Source: an uncultured Collinsella sp. (GTDB lineage: Bacteria; Actinomycetota; Coriobacteriia; Coriobacteriales; Coriobacteriaceae). Taken from it: a stretch of DNA of 22,944 bases. A program made the translations under genes and the position numbers. Of this stretch, positions 9,028-17,845 are shown piece by piece. Each line of letters begins with the position of its first letter. Position 1 is the first letter of the stretch. Under the pieces are notes generated by a model. The model was not told where the DNA came from, ran no database searches, and saw only the letters and a program-made list of their open reading frames with translations. The stretch is taken from NCBI GenBank assembly GCA_902482035.1, contig CABSYW010000039.1, positions 1 through 22,944 of the forward strand, given 5' to 3'.

Positions 9028-10248
9028 GTGGGTAACCACTTCCGTACCTCCGGTGCGGGCGATGATGCCCCCAAGACGCAGACGGGCGTCCAGGGCAGTC
9101 GTTTCGCCACTCCGGATTCAGAGGGCCAGCCTGTTGCTCAGGCTCCCGCTCAGCCGGCAGATCAGGCACAGCCGGCATCCGATCCCTTTGCCTACAATCC
9201 CACCAGCGATGTCGCGCTTTCCGGCACGGCGGGTTTTGAGCCCGTTCAGGCCGTGACCGCTCGCGTGGAGCAGCCTCAGGCTGGCGCCGCCACGCCGCAG
9301 TCTACCATGGCCGGCATTCCCGACCCCATGGCCCCTGCGACGCCGGTTCCTCAGCCTGCGCAGTCCGGTCTCTTTGCCGCTATTCCCGATCCCACGCAGC
9401 CTGCTGTCCCGGTGGTCGAGAGCGATCAGGCCGCCGAGGTCGCAAGCCTCGATAACGCGCTCAACAACCCCGATTTTACGTCGGTGTTTGCGCCCATCGA
9501 TCCGCAAGCCAGCCGCAAGAAGATGGCCAAGCAGGCCGGTGTCGAGCCCGTCATCCTTATGGAGCATGTCACCAAGATCTATCCGGCACAGCCCAACAAG
9601 CCTGCACTCGACGACATCAACATCGAGATCTATCCGGGCGAGTTCGTCTTCCTGGTCGGTCATTCCGGCTCGGGTAAGACCACGCTGCTGTCGACGCTCA
9701 ACCGCGACGTCAAGCCGACGAGCGGCCGCATCCTGGTTGCCGGTCAGGACCTCATGAAGATCAAGAATCGCAAGGTTCCGTTCCTGCGTCGTCAGATTGG
9801 CGCCGTGTTCCAGGACTTTAAGCTTCTGCCTCAAAAATCTGCCTACGAAAACGTGGCGTTTGCCCTGCAGTGCATCGGCAAGCCCAAGGGCGTTATTCGC
9901 AGCCAGGTTCCCGAGGTGCTGCGTCTGGTCGGCCTGGCTGATCAGATGGACTCGCTGCCCGATCAGCTTTCCGGTGGCGAGCAGCAGCGCGTTGCCGTTG
10001 CCCGCGCCATGGTCAACCGCCCGCCGCTTTTGATCTGTGACGAGCCCACGGGCAACCTCGACCCGGCGATTTCGCTGGGCATCATGAAGCTGCTCGAGCG
10101 CATTAACCGCACCGGCACCACCGTGATCGTCGCTACGCACGACCGCGAGATGGTCGATAGCATGCACCGTCGCGTGATCGCCCTCGAGGGCGGCCACGTA
10201 ATCCGCGACCAGGAGAGGGGAGGTTACGGCAACTATGGCACCAACTAA
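9028..10248 (+). CDS. ftsE: Cell division ATP-binding protein FtsE with long N-terminal extension
   Basis: FtsE is the cytoplasmic ATPase of the FtsEX complex, which activates cell-wall hydrolases at the septum. Residues from about 174 on (LMEHVTKIYPAQPNKPALDD) form a complete FtsE of about 230 residues, with Walker A GHSGSGKTTLL, the FtsE-typical FQDFKLLPQKSAYENVAFAL, the signature LSGGEQQRVAVARAM and Walker B LLICDEPTGNLDP. Ahead of it are about 170 residues rich in Pro, Ala, Gln and Asp, with repeated phrases such as AGIPDP and AAIPDPTQPA, likely disordered. The start is GTG at 9028 with AAGGAG five bases upstream. The internal ATG at the usual FtsE start has no comparable site, so the extension is probably translated. 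It overlaps ftsX by 14 bases. Confidence 0.93.
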   Translation: MGNHFRTSGAGDDAPKTQTGVQGSRFATPDSEGQPVAQAPAQPADQAQPASDPFAYNPTSDVALSGTAGFEPVQAVTARVEQPQAGAATPQSTMAGIPDPMAPATPVPQPAQSGLFAAIPDPTQPAVPVVESDQAAEVASLDNALNNPDFTSVFAPIDPQASRKKMAKQAGVEPVILMEHVTKIYPAQPNKPALDDINIEIYPGEFVFLVGHSGSGKTTLLSTLNRDVKPTSGRILVAGQDLMKIKNRKVPFLRRQIGAVFQDFKLLPQKSAYENVAFALQCIGKPKGVIRSQVPEVLRLVGLADQMDSLPDQLSGGEQQRVAVARAMVNRPPLLICDEPTGNLDPAISLGIMKLLERINRTGTTVIVATHDREMVDSMHRRVIALEGGHVIRDQERGGYGNYGTN

Positions 10249-11155
10249 CGTGGGCTACTCGCTCAAAGAGGCAATGAGCCACTTCTTCCGTAACTGGACC
10301 ACCTCGCTCGGCGCCGTCATCACGATCTTCCTTTCGCTGTTTATCATCGGCCTGTTCATCATGGGTTCCGCGATGCTGAACTCCGTGATCGGCACCGTCG
10401 AGGATCAGGTTGTCATTAACGCCTTTATTAGCGATGACGCCGATCAGGCAGACGTTCAGGCTTTTGAGGCCGAGCTTAAGACGTGGAATAACGTCAAGTC
10501 CGTGACCTATAAGGACAAGGACGACGCGCTGGCCGAGTATACGAGCAAGATGTCGGGCAACGCCGACGCCACCATGAGCGCGCTCGATGGCCAGAACCCG
10601 CTGCCGGCTTCGTTTGCAATTGAGATGGACGATCCGTCCAAGGTCGAGAGCACGGCCCAGAAGCTCAAGAAGAACACCGACTTCCAGAAGATCGCGGATG
10701 ACGGCGACGTCAACGCGAGCGTGCTGTACGGCCAGGAGGAAGTGAGCCGCCTGTTCCAGGTGACCAACTACATCCGCATCGCCGCCGTGGTGCTCGTTGG
10801 CCTTCTGACCTTTATCGCATTCATCTTCATCAACAACACGATTCGCCTGTCCATCACGGCGCGTCGTCGTGAGATTGCGATTATGCGTCTGGTCGGCGCC
10901 AGCAACGGCTTCATTCGCGGCCCGTTTATCACCGAGGGCGTACTGCAGGCCATTTTGGGCTCGCTGCTTTCCATCGGCGTTCTGGAGCTGCTGCGCAATC
11001 TGATGATTCCGCGTTTGCAGGAGAGCATCGGCTGGATGTCGTTTGCCCTGCCGATGCAGTACTACCTGGTGACCTATGCTGCGCTGATTCTGGTCGGCGT
11101 GATTATCGGTCTCTTTGGTTCTGCCATCGCCATGCGCCGCTACCTGCGCGTGTAG
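10235..11155 (+). CDS. ftsX: Cell division protein FtsX (permease-like subunit)
   Basis: FtsX is the membrane partner of FtsE and passes conformational changes to peptidoglycan hydrolases outside the cell. The 306-residue protein has the expected topology: a short cytoplasmic N-terminus, TM1 at about residues 25-48, an extracellular domain at about 50-175, then three TM segments at about 178-200, 230-255 and 278-300. The cytoplasmic coupling segment RLSITARRREIAIMRLVGAS follows TM2, as in other FtsX proteins. The ATG lies inside the end of ftsE (14-base overlap) behind GGGGAGG, so translation is coupled. No hydrolase or coiled-coil activator gene follows directly. Confidence 0.95.
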   Translation: MAPTNVGYSLKEAMSHFFRNWTTSLGAVITIFLSLFIIGLFIMGSAMLNSVIGTVEDQVVINAFISDDADQADVQAFEAELKTWNNVKSVTYKDKDDALAEYTSKMSGNADATMSALDGQNPLPASFAIEMDDPSKVESTAQKLKKNTDFQKIADDGDVNASVLYGQEEVSRLFQVTNYIRIAAVVLVGLLTFIAFIFINNTIRLSITARRREIAIMRLVGASNGFIRGPFITEGVLQAILGSLLSIGVLELLRNLMIPRLQESIGWMSFALPMQYYLVTYAALILVGVIIGLFGSAIAMRRYLRV

Positions 11156-11179
11156 GCATGCCTGGAATTCATCCCTTCC

Positions 11180-11213
11180 AACGGGTCGTCTCTTGCGGGG
11201 CGGCCCGTTTTTT
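11180..11213 (+). terminator. Terminator of ftsEX
   Basis: A 13-bp stem with wobble pairs (AACGGGTCGTCTC with GGGGCGGCCCGTT) has a TTGC loop and runs into TTTTTT at 11208-11213. Confidence 0.92.
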
Positions 11214-11290
11214 GATCCCTAGGGGACGGCAGGAAAACGGATCATTTGGGTAGACTCTTTGGAGTTCGCAATCGATAGTTAGGAGGCGCC

Positions 11291-13426
11291 ATGGGGCGCA
11301 ATAACAAGCATAAGCGCGGTGCCCGCAATAAGCGTGGGCCGGTGCGCAGCGAACGCCGCCCGAGCCTGACCGGGCGCGTGCAGCTCCATGAGCATGGCGC
11401 CTATGTCATAACCGAGAGCGGCGACTACAAGGTTATGGGCCGCGGTAAGCGCGAGATCATGGATGGTGATACCGTTGCCGTGAGCATTAAGAACAGCCCG
11501 CACGGTGAGCGGCGCGCCGTGATCGAGGGCGTGGTTGAGCGCGCAGCCATAAGCGTGGTGGGTACGTACCAGACCGCTGGTCCGCTCGGTGTGATCGAGC
11601 CGCTCGATTCGCGCCTGAAGGCCGACTTCTTCATTCTGCCCGAGGATACCTCGGCGGATCGTCTGGGCGTCCACCCGGGTGATGCCGTTGTCGCGCGCAT
11701 TTTGACCTACCCGACGCGCCTGGAATCGGGCACCGTGACGATCGAACGCCGCATTGGCGGAGATGACGCGCCCGATTTGGGCGTTCAATACGTGATGGCG
11801 CGTTACGGCTATACCGATAGCTATCCCGAGGCCGCGCTGGACGAGGCCGAGGGACTTTCGCTCGATGTGTCCGCGGCGCTTAAGGACCCGCTCCGCCGCG
11901 ATCTGCGCGACCGCTTTGTCATCACGATCGACCCGGTCGACGCGCGCGACTTTGACGATGCCATTTCGCTTGAGCGCACGCCCGAGGGTGGCTACAAGCT
12001 GGGTGTGCATATCGCTGACGTTTCTCACTATGTGGCTTGGGACGGGCATATCGATCTTGAGGCTCGCCATCGTACGACATCGGTGTATCTGGCCGATCGC
12101 GTGCTTCCCATGCTGCCCGAACGCCTGTCCTGTGACCTATGCTCGCTTCGCCCTGACGAGGACCGTCTTGCGTTTACCGTCGATATCGAGCTCGATGAGC
12201 AGGGTCGCGTGCGGCATTACGATCCGTACCCCAGCGTGATTCGCTCGCGCGTGCGCATGGACTATGATGGCGCCGAGGCACTGCTGGTGCGTGCCGGCGC
12301 GGTGGAGTATTCGGTGCTGGAGGGTGCCGCCGAGGATGTTGCGGCTGCCGAGGCCTCGCGCGAGGAGGCGCTTGAGCGTGGGCTTGCATGCGAGGAGGCA
12401 GCCCGCGGCTATAACGTCGACCTCGGTGATTTTTTGGTTGCCGCCAACGAGCTTGCGGAGCTCCGCCGCCGCATTCGCCGCGCACGCGGTTCGGTCGACT
12501 TTGATACGGCCGAGATCCGCGCGCTCTTGGACGAGGACGGTGTGCCCGTGCAGATCGTGGCCCGCGAGCGCTCGTGCGCCACGTCGCTGATCGAGGAGGC
12601 CATGCTGCTCGCCAACGAGTGCGTGGCCGAGTGGCTGGCCGACCGCGACATTGAGGCTTGCTATCGCGTGCACGATGATCCCAGTCCCGATAGCCTGCAC
12701 GGCGCCGCCGTGGCGCTGGCGCAGCTGGGCATCATCGACGACCGCCGTGCGGCTGGTATTGCCTTGGGAAGTCCCGATGAGCTGCAGGCTGCGGTTGACG
12801 CCGCGGCTGGCACGGCCAACGCGCCACTTGTCAATACACTGCTGTTGCGCAGCATGCAGCGCGCGCTGTACAAGCCTCGCAACGAGGGCCACTTTGCGCT
12901 CGCCGCGCCGTGCTACTGTCACTTTACGAGTCCCATCCGTCGCTACCCCGATCTGGTGGTGCACCGCGTACTCAAGCTGCAGTTGGCCTATGAGCAGCTC
13001 GGTGGCAAGGACGCCTTGGTCCGTACGCCGCGGCTGATCGGCAAGGGGCGCGAGTCGCTGCCGCGCATTCTGCCGCAGATCTGCCGCGCATGCAGCGATG
13101 CCGAGCGCGCGGCAGATGCCGCCAGCCATGCGACGCAAAAGATCAAGATTGCCCAGTACTATGAGGACCGTCTGGGCGAGCGTTATGCCGGAACCGTCTC
13201 GTGGGTTAGCAGCATGGGCCTCTTTGTGCGCTTGGACCTAACGCAGGTCGAAGGCTTGGTTTCGATCAAGAGCCTGGGCAACGAGTGGTTCGAGTTCGAC
13301 GAGGATGCGCTTACGCTGACGGGCGCTGACACGGGGACTCGTTACGAGCTGGGGCAGCGCGTGATCATCGAGGTCTCGCGCGTCAATACCACGCGTGGGC
13401 ACTTGGACTTTAAGCTTATCCATTAG
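11291..13426 (+). CDS. rnr: Ribonuclease R (RNase II/R family exoribonuclease)
   Basis: RNase R degrades structured RNA from the 3' end and assists in tmRNA-linked decay of defective messages. The 711-residue product has a basic N-terminus (GRNNKHKRGARNKRG), cold-shock-type OB domains (about residues 20-190), and the RNB catalytic domain with the metal-binding motif TIDPVDARDFDDAISLE. The conserved FTSPIRRYPDLVVHR segment follows, and an S1 domain stands at the C-terminus (GERYAGTVSWVSSMGLFVRL). It ends soon after S1 and lacks the Lys-rich tail of the E. coli enzyme. The ATG is preceded by TAGGAGG. A terminator separates it from ftsX, so it probably has its own promoter near 11251 (TAGACT). 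smpB, its functional partner, is 8 kb downstream. Confidence 0.96.
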   Translation: MGRNNKHKRGARNKRGPVRSERRPSLTGRVQLHEHGAYVITESGDYKVMGRGKREIMDGDTVAVSIKNSPHGERRAVIEGVVERAAISVVGTYQTAGPLGVIEPLDSRLKADFFILPEDTSADRLGVHPGDAVVARILTYPTRLESGTVTIERRIGGDDAPDLGVQYVMARYGYTDSYPEAALDEAEGLSLDVSAALKDPLRRDLRDRFVITIDPVDARDFDDAISLERTPEGGYKLGVHIADVSHYVAWDGHIDLEARHRTTSVYLADRVLPMLPERLSCDLCSLRPDEDRLAFTVDIELDEQGRVRHYDPYPSVIRSRVRMDYDGAEALLVRAGAVEYSVLEGAAEDVAAAEASREEALERGLACEEAARGYNVDLGDFLVAANELAELRRRIRRARGSVDFDTAEIRALLDEDGVPVQIVARERSCATSLIEEAMLLANECVAEWLADRDIEACYRVHDDPSPDSLHGAAVALAQLGIIDDRRAAGIALGSPDELQAAVDAAAGTANAPLVNTLLLRSMQRALYKPRNEGHFALAAPCYCHFTSPIRRYPDLVVHRVLKLQLAYEQLGGKDALVRTPRLIGKGRESLPRILPQICRACSDAERAADAASHATQKIKIAQYYEDRLGERYAGTVSWVSSMGLFVRLDLTQVEGLVSIKSLGNEWFEFDEDALTLTGADTGTRYELGQRVIIEVSRVNTTRGHLDFKLIH

Positions 13427-13451
13427 CCAAATCCCGACTCATAGTGGGGGA

Positions 13452-13487
13452 GCGGAGGGCGGCCTTTCGGGACCGCCCTTCGCATTT
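13452..13487 (+). terminator. Terminator-like hairpin of rnr
   Basis: An 11-bp stem (GCGGAGGGCGG with CCGCCCTTCGC, one wobble) encloses a 10-base loop and is followed by only ATTTG. The stem is strong but the T-tract is weak. Confidence 0.65.
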
Positions 13488-13543
13488 GAATCGTGGCTAC
13501 CTTGCCGTCTGCTCGGCCGCCCGCTTACCTGCTATTTGAGAGG

Positions 13544-13583
13544 TAAAACCTACCAAAATAAACCTGTCCCTTTTTGGCAGGTT
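13544..13583 (+). repeat. Dispersed stem-loop repeat, copy 2
   Basis: This is the second copy of the 1341-1380 element: 40 bases with two mismatches, the last 30 identical. The arms are AACCTACCAAAA (13547-13558) and TTTTGGCAGGTT (13572-13583). The repeat ends 20 bases before the recombinase ATG, so it lies in that gene's leader or promoter region. Confidence 0.75.
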
Positions 13584-13603
13584 TACAAGAAAGCGGGGAT
13601 GAG

Positions 13604-14209
13604 ATGGCGACGGTGTACGGTTATGCGCGGGTGAGTTCGCGCGATCAGAACCTTAATCGGCAGCTGGATGCGCTGGGCGCCTATGGCGTGGGCTCGGCGA
13701 ATATTTATGCCGACCATGCGAGCGGCAAGGACTTCGATCGACCGCGTTATCGCGAGCTGCTGCACGTTCTGGGAGACGGGGACGTGCTGGTGGTGCTTTC
13801 TATCGACCGACTTGGTCGTAATTACTCCGAGATTCTTGAGGAATGGCGACGCATTACCAAGGAGCTCGGGGTTGCCATTGTGGTGTTGGACATGCCATTG
13901 CTTGACACGCGCGTCAGGGCCAGCGGCGCGCCGGATGTGACCAACACCCTGATTGCCGATATTGTGCTGCAACTGCTGAGCTACGTGGCGCAGGTGGAGC
14001 GCGAGAATATCCATCGGCGCCAGGCGGAGGGAATTGCAGCGGCGCGGGCGCGAGGGGTCCGTTTCGGTCGACCTCGCAAGCCGTGCCCTCCTCAGTTTGA
14101 GCTGGTGCGCGATAGCTATGAGGCAGGCGATATAACCCGCAGCCAGGCAGCAAAGTGCCTGGGCGTGTGCGTGGGGACGTTCGATCGCTGGATGCGCGAG
14201 GCGGGGTAG
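13604..14209 (+). CDS. Small serine recombinase (resolvase/invertase family)
   Basis: Small serine recombinases cut and rejoin DNA at short inverted or direct sites, resolving transposon cointegrates or flipping promoters. The 201-residue protein has the catalytic N-terminal domain (YGYARVSSRDQNLNRQLDAL, nucleophile probably Ser11, Arg9 next to it; LSIDRLGRNYSEI), the long E-helix (SYVAQVERENIHRRQAEG) and a C-terminal helix-turn-helix (DITRSQAAKCLGVCVGTFDRW). It appears full-length and intact. I start it at the ATG at 13604 (MATVYGYARVS), although the frame is open to 13574. No transposase or obvious res site accompanies it, but a repeated stem-loop ends 20 bases before it and a 26-bp palindrome lies 40 bases after it. 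Confidence 0.92.
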   Translation: MATVYGYARVSSRDQNLNRQLDALGAYGVGSANIYADHASGKDFDRPRYRELLHVLGDGDVLVVLSIDRLGRNYSEILEEWRRITKELGVAIVVLDMPLLDTRVRASGAPDVTNTLIADIVLQLLSYVAQVERENIHRRQAEGIAAARARGVRFGRPRKPCPPQFELVRDSYEAGDITRSQAAKCLGVCVGTFDRWMREAG

Positions 14210-14248
14210 AGGTTTGCGGCACGTCCGATTGGCGCCCACGCGAGGCGG

Positions 14249-14274
14249 TATCGGTAACAGCCCTGTTACCGATA
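14249..14274. promoter_or_regulatory. Perfect 26-bp palindromic site
   Basis: TATCGGTAACAG and its exact complement CTGTTACCGATA are separated by CC. It lies between the recombinase and the rpiR-type regulator. The spacing suits a dimer binding site; candidates are the RpiR protein or the recombinase. With a 2-base loop it is unlikely to act as an RNA hairpin first and foremost. Confidence 0.55.
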
Positions 14275-14331
14275 ATGCGACCTCGTTGAAATATTTTGTG
14301 TCGCGCGTATTTCCGAGCGGTCGGATTTGAG

Positions 14332-14358
14332 GGGCGAGCGGTAGAACGCTCGCCCTTT
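14332..14358 (+). terminator. Terminator-like hairpin after the recombinase
   Basis: A perfect 9-bp stem GGGCGAGCG / CGCTCGCCC has the loop GTAGAA and is followed by TTTG. The stem is good but the T-tract is short. Confidence 0.55.
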
Positions 14359-14380
14359 GTGCGCCACGATGCGGCACAAT

Positions 14381-14409
14381 GTACCGCAAAAGCTGTTTGT
14401 ATCCGGTAC
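14381..14409 (+). promoter_or_regulatory. Possible operator GTACCG-N17-CGGTAC ahead of the MurNAc cluster
   Basis: Two perfect 6-base inverted arms lie 17 bases apart, ending 45 bases before the regulator gene. A second small inverted pair, CGAA-TCG-TTCG (14409-14419), overlaps its right end. RpiR-family repressors often bind symmetric sites in their own promoter region. No -35/-10 pair with standard spacing is evident. Confidence 0.35.
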
Positions 14410-14454
14410 GAATCGTTCGTTGGTCTTTAATTCTTCTCAACGGAGGTGTTTGAG

Positions 14455-15306
14455 ATGGCAAACGGATTGCTTTTGCGGCTTCGCGAGCGCGAGCTCAGCG
14501 CGAGCTCGGCGGAACGCAATGTCATCGCATATGTAAGCGCTCATCCGCACGAGGTGGTCGGGCTGTCCGTCCGCGGTCTTGCCGATGTCACGTTCTCCTC
14601 GCCCTCGAGCATTTTGCGCTTTTGCAAGCGTTTGGGTTTTGCGGGCTACAAGGAGTTCCAGCGCGAACTGATTGCCGAGCTGGCGCTCTTAGGTGACAAG
14701 AAAGACGTAGCCCTCGAGGACATCTCCATGGATGACAGCGTCGAACGTATCGTGGGGAAGGTGATGAAAAGCAACGTGCGCACGATCGAAGCGACGGCGC
14801 GAACGCTCGATTACACCGTCTTGGAGCGATGCGCGGCCTATCTTAAGCGGGCACGCGCAGTCAATCTGTTCGGTATCGGTGCCTCTCGTTTGGTCGCGCA
14901 CGATCTGGCACAAAAGCTCATGCGTGTCGACAAAGAGTGCCATCTGTACGACGACTGGCATGATCAGCTCTTGTGTGCCAAGAACATGCATGAGGGCGAT
15001 ATGGCAATCGCCTTTAGCTACTCGGGCTTGACGCAAGAGGTGCTGGACTGCACCGCCGAGGCCCAACGTCACAACTGTCCCGTTGTGGCCGTGACCAAAG
15101 TAGATGGATCATCCAAGCTTGCCACCATGGCCGATGCCGTGCTCGGCGTCGCTGCGAGTGAGCCCTTGGTCCGCAGCGGTGCCATGGCTTCGCGTATGGC
15201 CCAGCTTATGGTTGTCGATGCCCTGTACGCTGCTTACGTTGCCAGCGACTACGAACGGGCGACGCATGTCATTAAGCAAAACTACATCGAGAAACAGGAA
15301 AGATGA
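14455..15306 (+). CDS. RpiR-family transcriptional regulator, probably MurR-like
   Basis: RpiR proteins combine an N-terminal helix-turn-helix with a SIS domain that binds a sugar phosphate. This 283-residue protein has the HTH at about residues 5-75 (LSVRGLADVTFSSPSSILRF, then CKRLGFAGYKEFQREL) and the SIS domain at about 110-245 (AVNLFGIGASRLVAHDLAQK; AIAFSYSGLTQEVLDCTAEA). Its place at the head of murQ, a PTS gene and mupG makes it the likely sensor of MurNAc-6-phosphate, as MurR is in E. coli. I start at the ATG at 14455, six bases after ACGGAGGTG, rather than at the GTG inside that site. It is one of only two genes here ending in TGA, and its stop lies 11 bases before murQ. Confidence 0.9.
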   Translation: MANGLLLRLRERELSASSAERNVIAYVSAHPHEVVGLSVRGLADVTFSSPSSILRFCKRLGFAGYKEFQRELIAELALLGDKKDVALEDISMDDSVERIVGKVMKSNVRTIEATARTLDYTVLERCAAYLKRARAVNLFGIGASRLVAHDLAQKLMRVDKECHLYDDWHDQLLCAKNMHEGDMAIAFSYSGLTQEVLDCTAEAQRHNCPVVAVTKVDGSSKLATMADAVLGVAASEPLVRSGAMASRMAQLMVVDALYAAYVASDYERATHVIKQNYIEKQER

Positions 15307-15316
15307 GGTGAATGAA

Positions 15317-16240
<924 letters not shown>

Positions 16241-16297
16241 GTGTGCGGCGTGAGCTGATATGACATCCAGACGAGATACCCAATACAAGGAGGAGTT

Positions 16298-17728
16298 ATG
16301 ACGAACAAAGAGCTGGCTCAAAAGCTGCTGGACCTTTTGGGCGGTAAAGACAACGTGCTCGCAAACGCGGCGTGCATGACGCGCCTGCGCGTGACTGTCA
16401 AAGACACGGGCAACGTCGACACGGAGGGTATTAAGGCACTCGACGGCGTGATGGGCCTGGTCGAGGACGACACGATGCAGGTCGTGCTGGGTCCGGGCAA
16501 GGTGAATAAGGTGCTCGAGGGGTTCTCCAAACTCACCGGCCTTGCGAAAGGCGTTGCTGACGAGAGCGTGGTTGATGCTGCGGCCACAAACAAGGCCGCG
16601 CAGAAGGCCAAGTACGAGTCTAAGCCGGTTCAGGCCTTCCTCAAGAAGATTTCCAATGTCTTCGTCGCCCTGCTTCCCGGCATCATTGCGGCTGGCCTCA
16701 TCAACGGTATCTGCAACGTCATTAACGTTTCGACGGCAGGCGCGCTTGCAGGCGAGTGGTGGTACCAGGGCATTCGTTCCATGGGCTGGGCCCTGTTTGC
16801 CTATCTGCCCATCTTGGTGGGCTATAACGCGGCGCGTGAGTTTGGTGGCTCTGCTGCGCTGGGCGGCATCGCCGGCATGATGTGTATCGCCAACAGCGCC
16901 ATGCCCCTGCTTGCGCCTGGCGCGGCTGATCCTGCCACTGCCATTCTGCTGCCGCTCACCAATGCGCAGTACAACCCCGCAGCGGGCGGCATGATCGCGG
17001 CTCTCATCGCTGGCGCATTTTTTGCCTGGATGGAGCGTCAGATTCGCAAGGTTATGCCCAACGCACTCGACACGTTCTTGTCCCCGCTGCTGGTGCTCAT
17101 CATCGGCGCCTTTGCTCTGATGCTCGTCATCCAGCCGGTTGGCGCATGGCTGACGACTGCCATCTTTAGCGTTTTGACCTTTATCTTCGAGAAGCTGGGC
17201 GTCCTGGGCGGCTATATCCTGTCGGCAGGCTTCTTGCCGCTGGTTTCCGTCGGCCTGCATCAGGCGCTCACGCCGATCCACGCTATGCTCAACGATCCCG
17301 ACGGTGCTACCAAGGGCATCAATTACCTGCTTCCCATCCTTATGATGGCTGGCGGCGGCCAGGTCGGTGCCGGTTTGGCGCTGTACTTTAAGACCAAGAA
17401 CGCCAAGCTCAAGAAGTACGTCGCAGAGTCCATTCCCGTTGGAATCCTGGGTGTGGGCGAGCCTCTGATGTATGCTGTTACGCTGCCGCTCGTTCGTCCG
17501 TTTGTGACGGCCTGCCTGGGTGCCGGATTTGGCGGCGCGCTCGCGGCGCTGCTTCACATCGGCACGGTTTCTCAGGGCGTTTCCGGTCTGTTTGGCCTGC
17601 TGATCGCCGTTCCCGGCCAGCAGCTCGGCTACGTTGCCGCTATGCTGCTTGCCTATGCCGCCGGCTTTGTCCTGACGTGGTTCTTTGGCGTCGACGAGCA
17701 GAAGATCAACGAGTTCTTTGGCGAGTAG
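16298..17728 (+). CDS. murP: PTS system EIIBC component, MurP-like (N-acetylmuramic acid)
   Basis: PTS EIIBC proteins import a sugar and phosphorylate it during transport. Residues 1 to about 80 are the EIIB domain, with the phospho-accepting Cys26 in NAACMTRLRVTV. From about residue 110 follows the EIIC domain with around ten hydrophobic segments and motifs such as LLPGIIAAGLINGICNV and LVSVGLHQALTPIHAMLND. At 476 residues it matches E. coli MurP (474). There is no EIIA domain, so a separate EIIA must act in trans. The specificity is inferred from neighbours murQ and mupG; by sequence alone, sucrose or beta-glucoside EIIBC relatives would be possible. The ribosome binding site AAGGAGGAG is strong. 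Confidence 0.88.
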   Translation: MTNKELAQKLLDLLGGKDNVLANAACMTRLRVTVKDTGNVDTEGIKALDGVMGLVEDDTMQVVLGPGKVNKVLEGFSKLTGLAKGVADESVVDAAATNKAAQKAKYESKPVQAFLKKISNVFVALLPGIIAAGLINGICNVINVSTAGALAGEWWYQGIRSMGWALFAYLPILVGYNAAREFGGSAALGGIAGMMCIANSAMPLLAPGAADPATAILLPLTNAQYNPAAGGMIAALIAGAFFAWMERQIRKVMPNALDTFLSPLLVLIIGAFALMLVIQPVGAWLTTAIFSVLTFIFEKLGVLGGYILSAGFLPLVSVGLHQALTPIHAMLNDPDGATKGINYLLPILMMAGGGQVGAGLALYFKTKNAKLKKYVAESIPVGILGVGEPLMYAVTLPLVRPFVTACLGAGFGGALAALLHIGTVSQGVSGLFGLLIAVPGQQLGYVAAMLLAYAAGFVLTWFFGVDEQKINEFFGE

Positions 17729-17795
17729 TTTGATATCGCGAGCTGTGTTGCCCAGGGTTCGCGGCGCGCGGCAGATTTCTTGATGTTATGGTTGT

Positions 17796-17829
17796 GCCGG
17801 CGGGGCTAGCTGCTCCGCCGGCCTTTTTT
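17796..17829 (+). terminator. Terminator between murP and mupG
   Basis: An 11-bp GC stem (GCCGGCGGGGC with GCTCCGCCGGC, one wobble) has the loop TAGCT and is followed by TTTTTT at 17824-17829. The mupG ribosome binding site begins directly after it, and the gene starts 17 bases after the T-run. Confidence 0.9.
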
Positions 17830-17845
17830 AAAGGAGCGTTGAAGC

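Noticed and set aside
13583..14461. Minus-strand 292-codon frame opposite the recombinase
   Set aside because: The recombinase motifs are unmistakable on the plus strand; the opposite frame has no domain.
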